From Episyrphus balteatus (lineage: Eukaryota > Arthropoda > Insecta > Diptera > Syrphidae): a DNA stretch of 64,000 nucleotides. This document shows positions 1-11,824 of this stretch, in pieces. How positions within the stretch are numbered: the stretch's first letter is position 1; each line of letters opens with the position of its first letter. Made by a program: the position numbers and the translations under genes. The stretch lies in NCBI RefSeq assembly GCF_945859705.1, contig NC_079135.1:15626501-15690500 (forward strand), written 5' to 3'. The notes beneath the pieces are model-generated. The model had not been told where the DNA came from. It saw only the letters and a list, made by a program, of their open reading frames with translations, and did not search any database.

Positions 1-1279
1 AACCATCGATAGTTGTAAAATATTCATTCATTCGATAGTTTTAAATAATTCATTCATTTAGCTATTTTCATTCAAATAGTTTTTTTATTCGATAGTTTTT
101 TTTCTTTCGAATAGTTTTTTATACGATAGTTTTTTTCATTTAAATAGTTTTTTTTTTAATGCGAAAGTATTTTCAATCGAATAGTTTTTTGTATTCGATA
201 GTTTTTATTCGAATGAATAATTGAATGAATTAATGAACTATTCGATAGTTCAAATCATTCAGTTACTAATAGGGCTGTAAAAGTAACGACAACACGAGTT
301 CCCGCATGTATACGTTACTTTTGATACTAGTACCCACATCAATAATATCGTTACTCGTTACTATCGTATGTTTCGTACATTTCGTATATTTCATGTATTT
401 GATACGTTTCGTATGTTTGATATTTTAAGTAGGTATGTTTCGTACGTTGGTATAAGGGTGTAAACATTTTTTTTGTTTTGAAAAAACCAAAAACAGTTTG
501 TATAATCTAAGCTTCATTTTAAGGCCATAAACATTAATTTAAGTTGCTTTGTTCTCATGTTATAAGAGTTTGAATGTAGCTATACTGATTTTTTTTCGAT
601 TTTTTTTTAATCAAACGTGAAAACTTTTCATGATTTTTTTTCTAAATTTTCGACAAAACTTTGGTAATTTTTTGTTTATATTCGTTCCGTAATCTTATCA
701 CAATTCTTAAGAAACCTTTATTCCAAATGTACATCGCGCAGATTTTGGAATATTAACACTTCAATACAACTTTGTCGAACAATTTTTCATTTTTTTTTTT
801 TTTTCTATTGAGAGCGATTTTCAAACCTCGTTTTCTTTGCTTTTTTTTAGTTAAAAATTTTGCACTGGATATAAACAAATTTTTTGAAAATCCAAAAAAC
901 TTTTGTACATTCTTAAGCTACATTTCAAGACCATTAACAAAAAGGTCATAAACACATTAGTTGCGGCGTTGGTATATTTCGGCCACATAGAGAAAATATG
1001 TATTATGTATTTTATCGATAACACAAAGATACCTTGCCACTACTGTTTTTAACGGGACAAAAGTAAACTCCAGATAATTATCTGGAGTTAGCATTCCGAC
1101 TACGGTAACGATATCGACACGAGATGCTAAATGCGACAAATTGAGTGTATCACTTCGCAACGTTTCGTTACTCGTTACTGAAGCAAATACCCGCATTTTA
1201 GTAACGAATACATACGATTTGGTACAGCTCTAGTTACTAACTATCGATAATTCAAATCATTCGATAAATCCCATCACTA
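1..1279. mobile_element. hAT-type MITE, family A, copy 1 (left end cut by window, split by insertion)
   Basis: Non-coding element that opens with the family A subterminal sequence and ends with TTCGATAAATCCCATCACTA, a slightly mutated form of the family terminal inverted repeat (TIR). The body is made of short tandem variants of ATTCGATAGTTTTTT and ATTCGAATAGTTTTTT. The first ~20 bases of the TIR lie outside the window. The copy is interrupted at 270-1232 by a second element. With that removed, the two halves rejoin as the CATTCAGTTACTAACTATCG seen in the intact copies. It belongs with 3135-3520, 14985-15325, 24297-24714 and 25674-25920. Confidence 0.8.
270..1232. mobile_element. Nested non-autonomous DNA transposon with 8-bp TSD (hAT-like)
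   Basis: The insertion sits inside the family A MITE. Its ends are TAGGGCTGTAAAAG on the left and the complement of TAGAGCTGTACC on the right. It is flanked by perfect 8-bp duplications GTTACTAA (262-269 and 1233-1240). The subterminal regions are rich in GTAACGA/TCGTTAC words in both orientations. An 8-bp duplication and TA(G/A)NG-type termini fit the hAT superfamily. No transposase frame is visible; the 79-codon minus-strand frame at 957-1196 has no recognisable domain. Confidence 0.8.
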
Positions 1280-3134
1280 ATGAAATTCAGCAACTATATT
1301 AATTTTGAGATAAGAAACAAGATTCTAAAGGGAAAACAAAAATAATGGGCCACCTAAATGAAATTTGGTGAAAACGTTGAATTTGATATAGAAGGCAGGA
1401 ATAAAGAGTTTTTATAAAAAAAAAATAGATGAAAGGGTGTTTTATTCGAAGAAACTATCTATAATTGGTCCCTAAAAGCCAATGAATAAGTTAATTAAAA
1501 ATAATCGATTTTAGAAATTTGTAGATGTTGAATAGTGAAAAAAGGGAATGGGAATACGCCAATTAAGTAATCATTGACTGACACATCCGTTGAAATAATT
1601 AAGCACAGAAAACCATTCAAACTCAGAAATTTGTAACAAACTTGTTACAAATTTGAAGCTTAGCTCAAAGATTTATTGTCCAATCCTAATATTTCATCCC
1701 ATTTTTTTTTAAATAACTCACATGACTGATCTGAAAGATCTAGATTTTCTTATTAAATCTACTCTTATTATTGTATACAAACAGATTTGAAATAAAAGTT
1801 CAGCAATTTCATCAATCTGCAATTACAAATTTCTATAACTCAATCATTTAAATAGCCATCCCATACCTACTTAATACCATTCCAACACTCTATATATTTC
1901 CCCGAAAAACTTTATAACTTTTCTTAGCCCAAGTCAATTTAAAATTCGACTGCAGTGCACTTGAAATACTTACCTTTCAATCCTCGATACCCTCAAAAAC
2001 AAAACAGACAAAAAAAAAACGAAAGTTTATAGATACTTTTTGTTGTTACCGAGTTCTTCTTCCTTAAAACAAGACAACCCTTATTACTAAGGATTAAACC
2101 CAGTTACGAAAACGTAAACACGCTATACACGTAAAAACTTTTCACTGTTTCAGCTTGTTACCATTTTATACTACACTTTTGCACGCTTTTGCTGATGAGA
2201 AAGAGAAACTTCTTTAATTAAGGATATTGTGTGAATTTCGCTGGGATTTCTAAAACACTATCAAACGCGCTCAACAACCACTCACAAGTTTAATGTGTCA
2301 TTATGTACAGTTAGAACAGTTATTCTTATTGGATTTCTATGCAACTTTTCTATATCGTACTTATACGAGAAAGTCTTCTCTCTAACACATATAAAAAAAA
2401 AAGTAGGTGTTTACGCGAAACACTACATTCCTTTAAACTTAAACTTAAACTTAGTCTTAGCTAGTCTCCTCACAAAGTCATGAATTTGTTGGTTGGTGTT
2501 TCGTGTTTTCAAACTATGAACCTTTTTAATGTAAAGTATAAGCCCGAAGGTGGCGGAGAGAAGACAGAGATGTAACAAGGAATCTGAGGTGACAATGTTG
2601 TTGGTATATATTTGGTAACCATGTTCCTAGACAGTTTCTGGATGAGAGTTTTAAATGTGAAAAGTTATAAAGTTACCTCCCAATGACTAACTCATTATTA
2701 CTATACTAGTGTGTGTGTGTGTGTAGGATTCTGTCATCAGAAAAGGATCTGAGGTAAATTCTGTTTTTAATTGAAAGTTAATTCAATTAAAGGGTTATTT
2801 ACACCAAAGCTGTTTAACACCTACTGGATGATTGTAAAATAAAGAGAAGATAAAAAAAAATTAAATGGAAAGCGAATAAGTAAGATACGAAAACAAAAGT
2901 AATCCGCAGAAAAGTTTTTTGTCATACATCTGTCTTTTAGAAAATTCGAAAATCCTTCAAAGAGATTTCACTATAAACAAGACTCTTAATTGAATCTTAG
3001 AAAAAACTTTAGGTAAGCATTATCTTCACTTGAAAGTAAAAACTTGTATTCAATCGATTTGAAGGTGATAAGAAGCGTTAATGAGCTTATATTGAGGACC
3101 TACACTCCAGCTGATAGCGATAGCAGCTTGCAAT
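1280..3134. other. Non-coding AT-rich DNA, no gene recognised
   Basis: Apparently single-copy sequence within this window, with homopolymer A/T runs and a short (GT)n at about 2709-2724. A GTAAGT donor-like word lies on the minus strand at about 1967-1972, but no convincing acceptor or coding exon goes with it. If the minus-strand gene continues leftward, this is its next intron. Confidence 0.5.
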
Positions 3135-3520
3135 TAGTGATGGGAACTATCGAATAAAAACTATCAAACTATCGATAGTTGTAAAATATTCATTCATTCG
3201 ATAGTTTTAAATCATTCATTTAGTTACTATGTATTTTCGTTCGAATAGTTTTTTCATTCGATAGTTTTTTATTCGAATAGTTTATTATTCGATAGTTTTC
3301 TCATTTGAATAATTTTCTTAAACGATAGTTTTTTCATTCAAATAGTTTTTTTATTCGATAGTTTTCTCATTCGAATATTTTTTTTTTTATACGATGGTTT
3401 TTTCGATAGTTTTTATTCGAATGAATAAATTAATGAATGAATAAATGAACTATTCGATAGTTCAAATCATTCAGTTACTAACTATCGATAGTTCAAATCA
3501 TTCGATAGTTCCCATCACTA
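3135..3520. mobile_element. hAT-type MITE, family A, copy 2 (intact)
   Basis: Best-preserved copy of the family. It has perfect 21-bp terminal inverted repeats starting TAGTGATGGGAACTATCGAA and perfect 8-bp target-site duplications CTTGCAAT (3127-3134 and 3521-3528). The 386-bp body consists of AT-rich tandem 15-17 bp units built on TTCGATAGTTTTT. The 8-bp duplication and TAGTG termini are typical of the hAT superfamily. It has no coding capacity, so it must have been moved in trans. Confidence 0.92.
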
Positions 3521-5040
3521 CTTGCAATCACTCTGCTCTTCCACTGAGCAGCAGTTTCAATTGCTCTTTTATATAGCTGCTAACTGCTCAGTCCTCAGGA
3601 TTACAATAATTGAAACCAATCTAATTTGCTGTGTTCTTTTTTTTATAATTTACGTCCTGATAAACATGAAGCAATCAAGTGAACAAGGGGAACAGAAAAA
3701 ATTTTCCATGCTCTTACAGATTTCACTGCGTTTTTAGGCAAAACTGCTATCTGCTCTTTGTTATCTCACTGCTCTTTTTCAAAAAATGTTCTCTGCTCGA
3801 TTTTTTTGTGTGAATAAAGTTGAGCATAAGCATGTTTCAGTTCCACAATTTTTCAAAACACCTTTAATTCTTATTATAACTTATTTTCAAATTACACCTT
3901 TGTTTTTCAACTATTTACAGTTTGACCCCATTCAACAGCTTTAAACCAACACCTACAACACTTTGTTTATACCTTTACCTTTTTTTTAATGTGTTTTTTT
4001 TATATATACACAAATCAATGCGAATAACAACATAAGCAGAACCATTTTGAACAAACCAAAGGGACACAACAAAAAAACTAAACAATTGAAAATTGTTAGC
4101 ATGCCTTTTAGTCATTCGAAGCACAATTTGTTTTCACTCAAGGAACAAAGCTAATTGCTTTCGGAAGACGAAATTTCATTGGTTTGTTAAAGGTATATCC
4201 TTTATTTTCTTGTTTCTCTTCTAGATTGTATTGTTTGTTGTATATTCTTAGAATGATGTATAGTTTTTTTTTTATTCACTTAGAAGATTGAGAGACTCGT
4301 TTTTTTTAAACAAAGTTTTTGTGTTTTTTATGGGGTTTATTGAAACAAAGAACTTTTACAAAAGAAAAATTCCATCAGAAGGAAGATTTGAAGAAAAAGA
4401 AACTTTTTTTTTCGTATAAACGTACGATTGAACACAATTTAGTTGAGGTTTTTTAGAAAGTTTTTCTCTTCAAGTTAAAATCAACATTCTACTACATCTT
4501 TACACATACACACCTTGAGTTGGATTGGGTTAGACATTGTTTTCAAAAAAACATTTGATTTTATTATAATCAAATTCAATTCAATAGCAATTACACTGAT
4601 GGTTGTATGGTTTTACAACATATTAACATTAAAAGGCAGAGAAATGTTTAGAAAGATTTAAAGAGATTTTAGAAAAATAAAAACTTAAAAATTGAGAATA
4701 CTATATTTTGAATAAAGTCATAAAAATTTGATTGGTCTCCGTTTTTGAAATATTACCGTTACAAAAAGCCAAAATGTTGAATGTTTTCGAGGATATGTTT
4801 TTATGTATGGGATAATTCGTTATAAACAAATTTCTAACAGTGTGTATAAGAACATTTTTTATTCTTCCAAAAACTGTTTAAAAACTGTATAAAATGAATT
4901 CAAATCGTTGGAGCCATTTTAATGACAATTGCTAATAGCCAAACATTTTGTATATGAGGTGCACTAAAAAATAAATAAAAAAAAAAGCTTGGAAATTACG
5001 AATAAATTAAAAAAATCATGTTATAGTACAGGAAAGTTAG
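3521..5040. other. Non-coding AT-rich DNA, no gene recognised
   Basis: No coding exon, RNA gene or TIR element could be supported. The region contains many homopolymer runs. The 71-codon frame near 3522-3737 starts at the MITE boundary and has no recognisable motif. Confidence 0.5.
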
Positions 5041-5049
5041 TAAAAAACG

Positions 5050-6702
5050 TGTATTTTGTGGAACGAAATACAGAACGGCTGAATTTTTCAAATCTGAAAG
5101 AGGGGTATTAGAAAAGCTTAAGTCACCCCCCTGGCGAAATCCGCCATTTTTTCTATATCTTATAAACTATGGGTCCTATAGAAATCGTTGTCGGACCAAA
5201 GTTCTTGGAAATTTAATTATCTTTTTCTTTGTAATACATTATTTTTCTTAGCGGGCAATAGTTTTGAGGTTATGTTGTTTTAATTAATTTTTTTTTTCGT
5301 TTTTTTTTTTAAGATTATATAATTCCCAGTAAAACATAATTTGTTAAACATTAAAAGTTATAGACCATCAAATTTCCAATAATTTGGTATATTTTTGAAA
5401 TTCATGCGACACGGTGGTCTTGAAAATGCGGCAAGGTTTATAAAAATGGATCCCAAAAGTAATGATGCAGATTTGTTCGAAATGATCTCAGGATTCCAAA
5501 TTTGTAAATTTCAAAATCGTACCTGATCCCTTTTTTGAGTTACAGGCATTATACATATAATACATTTGACTTAGAATGGGGGAACAAAAATTAAACAAAA
5601 AACAATAGCACATTATAATGTCCTATACCTTTTTTGAAAGCTTAAATATTATCCTTGAATTTGATGTTTATTTGAAGTTGATTGAGTAAATAGTTTTTGA
5701 GAAATTTAATTTTAAAGTTATTATTTAAAAAAAAATATTTTTTTTTTTTTAGTTTATTTTATTTATTTGATTTTAATAAAGGGTAAATTTTTTTTACACA
5801 AATCAATGCTCTCATTGATTTTAAGTCAAAAACAAAAAAACTTTTAAAAGTATCTTTGTTTTTAAGATTTAAGGAAAAAATGTATGTAAAATAATTTAAA
5901 AAAATATAAAAATAAAAAAAAAATACAAAACTCTAAAAATGTCAAAAAAAAACACCAAAAATGAACAAAAAACCTCAAAAAAGGAGCCGAAATACCACTA
6001 CGTTCTTGGGGTTGATTTTGAGTCACACTAAGTGTGATTAGAACTTACAAATCTGTTGATTAAATAACCATTATACAATTTTTTCCTTAGGAACAAATAA
6101 AACAAATATAAAAGTGCCTATCTTTTTTTTTTTCATTTTTGAAAAACTAGAATAGTTTTTTGCATTTATTTTTAAGGATTTGACTAATAACTAAATAGAA
6201 CATTAAATTTTGAAAAAAAACTTGCTACGAGTTTCAAATTAAAAAAAAAAATTAAATTAAATACAAAAAATTATTTTCTTTTTTAAATTCTTTGAAATTA
6301 AATTTCTCAAAAACTATTTACTCAATTAACTTCAAATAAACACCAAATTCAAGGAGTATATTTTAGCTTTCCAAAAAGGTATAGGACATTATAATGTGCT
6401 TTTTTTTTTGTTTAATTTTTTCCCCCCATTATAAGTCAAATGTATATATATGTATAATGCCTGTAACTCAAAAAAACTCTGTAACTCGAAAAAATCTGCA
6501 TCATTACTTTTGGGATCCATTTTTATAAAACCTGCCGCGTTTTCAAGACCACCGTGGCGATGTATTAGTCGAAAGTTATTGATCTGAAAACTATAGTCTA
6601 AGTACAAAAAAGTTATTAAGAAAAGAAGCATTTTGTGGAAAGAAATATAGGAAGGCAGATTTATTCAAATCTGAAAGAAGGGTATTAGAAAAGCTTAAGT
6701 GT
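5050..6702. repeat. Inverted-repeat cluster with flanking direct repeats
   Basis: Two arms, about 5403-5715 and 6292-6560, are inverted copies of each other. Matching landmarks are the GGATCCCAAAAGTAATGATG word and its complement, the CACGGTGGTCTTGAAAA word and its complement, and the block around CTCAAAAACTATTTACTCAA. The spacer is 5716-6291. Outside the arms, 5053-5122 and 6629-6700 are direct repeats sharing TTCAAATCTGAAAG and GGTATTAGAAAAGCTTAAG. The cluster looks like an old foldback-type element or an element nested in another. No clear target duplication was found. Confidence 0.7.
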
Positions 6703-8140
6703 TGGTTTTCGGGACGCCAACCCCCTGCTCTTAAAGTTCCGTATCTTTGGTTTGAAAAGTCATATAATCTTCAAAAGTATACCAAATTAATGTAAATTTG
6801 ATGTTTTACAACTTTAATGACGCTACAAAATTATGTTTCTATCATAGAGACTGAGAAAAATTTAAAACAAAAACCCGAAAAAATAAAAATAAAAATATAA
6901 ATAAAAATAAAATCCTATGTATTTAGAACAATTTTGCTTTACGCCTACAATTTGTAGGAACAAAATTGTACTTATACTATGTACATTTTTGTTTGATGAT
7001 GTTATGCATTAAAATAAAATTTAACTAAAATTAATTAAAAAAAAAATTACGTATACGACTTGGTGTACCCATTTTCAAATCATATCCTCAATTTTTTTTG
7101 CAGCTTGGCAGTGTTTTTTTCTTTTCCTACACATTTATGTATATTTAATTTATGTTCTAAAGAAATTTTGTTCGTTTGTTGAAACACATCTTTATAAATC
7201 ATGTGACGCATGGACATCAGAAACACGCTACAGAAAATATTCTATGAACTAAATAGGCTTTATGGGACGTTGAGTGATGAAAACTTAAAACCCGACTGCT
7301 CCAAAATCACGCTTTAAAAAGATATGTGATTTACTTTCAATAGCTGTGGTGAATTTTTCTTATTAAAAATCCTCTAAATAAGACTCTCGCTTGATCGAAC
7401 TCAATAACCTTAATTTCCAATTTCCGTACATTTAATATTTATTAAACATGTATCGTAATTTAAATCTTTGTTTTAAAATACTTGATGTGTAAAACAAAAA
7501 TTACAAACAACAACAAAATACATAAATGACTTTCTACACAACCAATTCAAATATAGTATAAATATCATACATTTTTAACCATCACAAAAAATAACCTAAC
7601 AAATTTTCAAATTTATCAAATACACAAAATAAAAAAAAAATTCAAAAAAAAAAATTGTGTCCATGATTTGTGTAACATGGCTTCCAGCTTTTACAAAGTA
7701 AAACAATATTTCTAAACAAAAATAAACGATGCCAGCAAATAATGTATGTTGATGTTGATATGAGTGTAGGTAGGTATGCAAATACACTTCAAATTCTATG
7801 TAATTCAAATTTCATTCCCAGAAGCTACGAAATCAATTTGACTTTTGTTTTTGAATTTTTTTTTTTTTTTTTTTTTGATTTTTTGTGTTTATTTAATCGT
7901 GTAGGTTTAGTTTATGTCCTGCAAAAAATTCATAAAGGATAACATGCCAATAGCATAATGCAAAATGTTTCTTTGAAAATAAATAATTCATGTGCATTGT
8001 GCGATTGGCAGAGTTATTAAAAAAAAAAAATATTTTGTATTTGTGTGTAGGAAAATTTAAAAATGGACTTTTTGTGTACAAATTTAGAATTCGATAGTAA
8101 GCTGAATTTTAACAAAAAAAAAATGGTTACTTTGTATTGT
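6703..8140. other. Non-coding AT-rich DNA next to the signal-peptide exon
   Basis: No recognised gene. A minus-strand acceptor-like sequence (TTTTTTGCAG, AG at 7920-7919) precedes a short frame that runs to a stop at 7893-7895, with an overlapping AATAAA. It is discussed under findings as a possible but weak terminal exon. The remainder is poly-A/T-rich. Confidence 0.4.
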
Positions 8141-8146
8141 ACTTAC

Positions 8147-8223
8147 CATTTATGTTTTGTCCTCGCAGAACCTGAGCATGCACAAGACTCAAACCAGAGC
8201 ATATTAGGAGGCATATGAAAAGC
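8147..8223 (-). CDS. Coding exon 2: signal-peptide exon of a secreted or membrane protein (partial gene)
   Basis: 77-bp exon on the minus strand. It is bounded by a polypyrimidine tract plus CAG acceptor (AG at 8225-8224) and a consensus GTAAGT donor (8146-8141). In the frame set by the start exon at 49206-49237, its first base completes an Arg codon. It then encodes LFICLLICSGLSLVHA followed by QVLRGQNIN, ending one base into the next codon. The hydrophobic stretch (residues about 12-25 of the joined protein), with Arg before it and V-H-A at the end, is a typical signal peptide with cleavage expected after Ala27. The product cannot be named: too little mature sequence is present. Later exons should lie at lower coordinates, probably outside the window. 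All three frames of so short a segment could be open by chance, so the case rests on both splice sites, the phase match and the signal peptide together. Confidence 0.72.
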
Positions 8224-8439
8224 CTGGAAAAAATAATAAAAACAAACATTATTTTTAATTTTAGCACAAGAGGGAACCATAAAAAAATCATTATTTAAAT
8301 TTAAGTTCAAAGTGATAGGATTATTTAAAGTTCTCCAGGTTCTATATCAATAACAATAACAATTTTTATTTGTAAAAAAAAAATTAATCATGGATAAATG
8401 AGATTATGATGATAGTTTTTTTAATTGACTACGGAAAAG

Positions 8440-9225
8440 CTGAAAAGGAGTGTTATGTCAAACCGAACTATTTAATAATTTTTTGGACCAAAAATAACGG
8501 TACTTGTCATATACCGATTTTAGTAAAATTAAAATATTTCAAAAACGGCTACAACGATTTTGTTTAAAAAATTAAAATGCAAGTTTTAAGACAAGGTCTA
8601 TCTTTCAATAAAAAAAATTTATTTTGAAAATCATTATTAACGGTACCTGCCATAGAACTGTTTTTCTTAAATCCGATTTGCTCCGAAACTACTAATTCGA
8701 TTTCAACGAAACTATTTGTAAAAAAGCATTTATATAATTTTAATATAAGCCAAAAATAAAATTAAAAAAAAAATAATTTTTGGATTTTTAAAAAAATTTT
8801 GAACATTTTTTTGTTTGAAAAATCAAATTTTCGAAAATGGAATATTGAATTTTTTTGAAATTTTGTTTTTAGATGTTGATCAGTGGTTTCTTCAAAATGG
8901 CATACCAACTTTATTTTAAAACTTTTTTTCCAAAAAATTATTTATAAAAAATAAGAACGGCTCTAACGATTTTGAAATTTTTTTTTTCTAAAAATGCACC
9001 TTATTATATCAAATAAAAGTGCATGCTTGTTTTGGAGGGCAATTTGATTTCAGATTTTGCTTTATTTTATTTTAAACGAATTTTATGTTTTTTTTTTTTT
9101 TTAATTTAATTTTTTTTTTGTACCTGATATTTAACAAATTTATTATAAAAAGTCTTAAGAATTTAAGCAACTTGAACTGTGGAGCAAGTTCGTGCGATCC
9201 AGTCGTGCATTTTATTTTGTTATGA
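8440..9225 (+). mobile_element. mini-me-like repeat, partial copy
   Basis: Copy of the ~1 kb family that recurs at 39095-40115, 44030-44690, 45517-46482, 46535-47080, 51705-52420 and 60332-61285. Diagnostic words are TAACGGTACTTGTCATATA, AACGGCTACAACGATTTTG, TTAACGGTACCTGCCATAGA, AAATGGCATACCAAC and a terminal hairpin region (GTGCGATCCAGTCGTGCA, about 9194-9211). The GTCT-microsatellite end is missing here. It is non-coding. Confidence 0.8.
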
Positions 9226-9335
9226 GATAGCTACATTTTTCTTTTTAAAGGAGAATGGGCAAGTTTGTATGAAACGTGGACGTTACGCGGCCAGGAATGA
9301 ATTTGTTATTTTTTGATGTAATTAAGGTTTACATA

Positions 9336-10955
9336 CACTCCTCGCCACTTGAATAGGACACCCTTTTTGTTTTTAATAAAGTGGATATAACTCCAGTCTC
9401 TTAATAGTTAGCTGTTCAATATTTTACTATTTTGTGTGTCCCCTTATGCACTCTCTCTGTGAGCAAGATCATTCATTTTCAATGCCCCGTTAGTTAAATT
9501 TTGCAATTTTTTGTGGAACAACTGTAAAAAAAATTGCCCCTATTTTTATTCACTTGAATAGGACACCCCCTTTTTAATTGGTTTTCGGGTGCAAATCAAA
9601 GAAGGTGGAAATGCAAAAATGTTTTCCAATGTCTTTTAGTAATTTTTAGCTAATTTCAATTTAAATGGGTCGCGCGAAATTATTGGCAGAGGAAGAAATA
9701 GCGAAAATCTAGAGTGTCACCCGATTTTTCACCAAAAAGGTAAAAAAACGCATCAAAGCCGAAACATTTTTTCATTTTTTTTACGAAACGAGTCCAACTG
9801 TCGACAAAATATGAAAGGCTTAACAATGAGTGCCATTACTGCAGCTGACAGAAGAGCGATTCAACGACTCGCATAAAATTTACATGACTTTGCCGCCGAA
9901 AAGAACGAAAAAGTGGTTAAAAAGCAAGTGCATCCGTAGTGAAGCGAGTGATTTCGAAGGCCAAAGACTTGAGGCGATTGCAGCTTAAGAAAAAACCATT
10001 TGTTAACACCTGCAGTAAAGAACAACGCCTTAGTTTCGGTCTGTTTTATGACATGAAGTAAAGCATGTTTTCTCCAATGAGAAAAAAAATTAATTTGGGG
10101 GTGCAGTTGGCTTAAAATTTTTGTTTCATATTTTGCGAAGGAAAAACTAACCATTATTTCATAAAAATAATACTTGAGGACAACGGGGCCCTCTAAATTA
10201 ATTTTTTTTCTCATTGGAGAAAACATGCTTTACTTCATGTCATAAAACAGACCGAAACTAAGGCGTTGTTCTTTACTGCAGGTGTTAACAAATGGTTTTT
10301 TCTTAAGCTGCAATCGCCTCAAGTCTTTGGCCTTCGAAATCACTCGCTTCACTACGGATGCACTTGCTTTTTAACCACTTTTTCGTTCTTTTCGGCGGCA
10401 AAGTCATGTAAATTTTATGCGAGTCGTTGAATCGCTCTTCTGTCAGCTGCAGTAATGGCACTCATTGTTAAGCCTTTCATATTTTGTCGACAGTTGGACT
10501 CGTTTCGTAAAAAAAAATGAAAAAATGTTTCGGCTTTGATGCGTTTTTTTACCTTTTTGGTGAAAAATCGGGTGACACTCTAGATTTTCGCTATTTCTTC
10601 CTCTGCCAATAATTTCGCGCGACCCATTTAAATTGAAATTAGCTAAAAATTACTAAAAGACATTGGAAAACATTTTTGCATTTCCACCTTCTTTGATTTG
10701 CACCCGAAAACCAATTAAAAAGGGGGTGTCCTATTCAAGTGAACAAAAATAGGGGCAATTTTTTTACAGTTGTTCCACAAAAAATTGCAAAATTTAACTA
10801 ACGGGGCATTGAAAATGAATGATCTTGCTCACAGAGAGAGTGCATAAGGGGACACACAAAATAGTAAAATATTGAACAGCTAACTATTAAGAGACTGGAG
10901 TTATATCCACTTTATTAAAAACAAAAAGGGTGTCCTATTCAAGTGGCGAGGAGTG
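9336..10955. mobile_element. Palindromic Tc1-like element (two 761-bp arms, 98-bp loop)
   Basis: TA target duplications (9334-9335 and 10956-10957) flank termini CACTCCTCGCCACTTGAATA. The left arm, 9336-10096, and the right arm, 10195-10955, are near-identical inverted copies separated by a 98-bp unique loop. Each arm carries the start of a Tc1-like transposase, so the element looks like a transposon 5' half duplicated head to head. The very high arm identity suggests recent formation or gene conversion between arms. It cannot encode a transposase. It would form a long hairpin as single-stranded DNA or RNA. Confidence 0.9.
9665..9879 (+). pseudogene. Tc1-like transposase N-terminal remnant
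   Basis: From the ATG at 9665 the frame reads MGRAKLLAEEEIAKI and then a stop (TAG at 9710). This resembles the MGRxKxLSxEERxKI opening of Tc1-family transposases. Further on, a second block reads LTMSAITAADRRAIQRLA and ends in TAA. It resembles the second helix-turn-helix of Tc1 transposases, where an R-x-I-x-R pattern is usual. Frameshifts and stops lie between the blocks, and no DDE catalytic region follows. A mirror copy lies on the minus strand from about 10627 down to 10412. The family call is by resemblance only. Confidence 0.6.
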
Positions 10956-10957
10956 TA

Positions 10958-11824
10958 TATTGTGCAGAAGTTTTATCCCTGTGACGTATATAACGGATAA
11001 AATGCATTTTTGAATTTAACACTTTATATATGTCTCAATGTTATAACTCAATTGTGTAGGTATTTTAAGTGCAAAATATTATTTTCTGTCATTTTCAATG
11101 AGTCTGAAGACCTTTATCTTGAATATCCAACCACTAGAACCCAAACTATAAGCATTTTAAAACAACAAATTCAAGCCTATTTTTAGAGTTTTGTTGTTCA
11201 ATTTTTTGTTACTTTGAATCGTTTGAAAACTTTCGAACCTGAAATGGTTGTCTTAAAAATCTTATATTATGAGTTCTATTGGTCGGATTTTCAAGATTAA
11301 TGTCTTCATGCTCAGGGAAAATGACAGAGCATCATATTTTATATTCCATATAAAAATATAAATCAGTTTTTCCTTCATACATTGAACTATGCATTAACAA
11401 TACTAATACTGCATTATCTTGCATTCTTAACGCAATACAGCGAAACGTCCATAGTAAAAGTTTTTCCTGGGCTATAATTCTTTCATTTGATACCAATTTT
11501 ATTGATGGCCGCTCAACGTCCAAAATGCCCATTCTCCTTTCTTGAACATATTTATTGGCAGCTGAAAGAGGAAGTAGGAAATGATATGTGTTTTAATTAA
11601 AAAAAAAAAAAAAAAAAATAAACACTTGATAATTTTTTTTTTAATTAATTTTATTATTTACCTAAACTTTTTTTTTCAAATATAACAAATTTAAAATATT
11701 AAATTTATTTTTCTTCATTGAATGCTCTTGATTATTGAAATTAAGTGGAACAAGTTTAAAGGTGTTGGGCTGCAAAATTTTGGAGAATACCAAATATTTT
11801 AATACAAACATTTTGTTTTCATAA
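10958..11824. other. Non-coding AT-rich DNA, no gene recognised
   Basis: No supported feature. It contains poly-A runs near 11598-11620. The short frame at 11332-11532 on the minus strand has no recognised domain. Confidence 0.45.

Noticed and set aside
1973..1990. Possible 18-nt micro-exon on the minus strand before a GTAAGT
   Set aside because: The acceptor would be GAG, which is rare, and the length is too short to tell from chance.
2188..2214. CTGATGAG followed by GAAAC, a possible second hammerhead core
   Set aside because: The sequence between them (AAAGA) cannot form stem II, and no GUC/stem III partner is placed correctly.
9861..10226. 121-codon minus-strand frame crossing the palindrome centre
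   Set aside because: It is antisense to the transposase remnant in one arm and loop sequence. It has no domain and its length is fortuitous.
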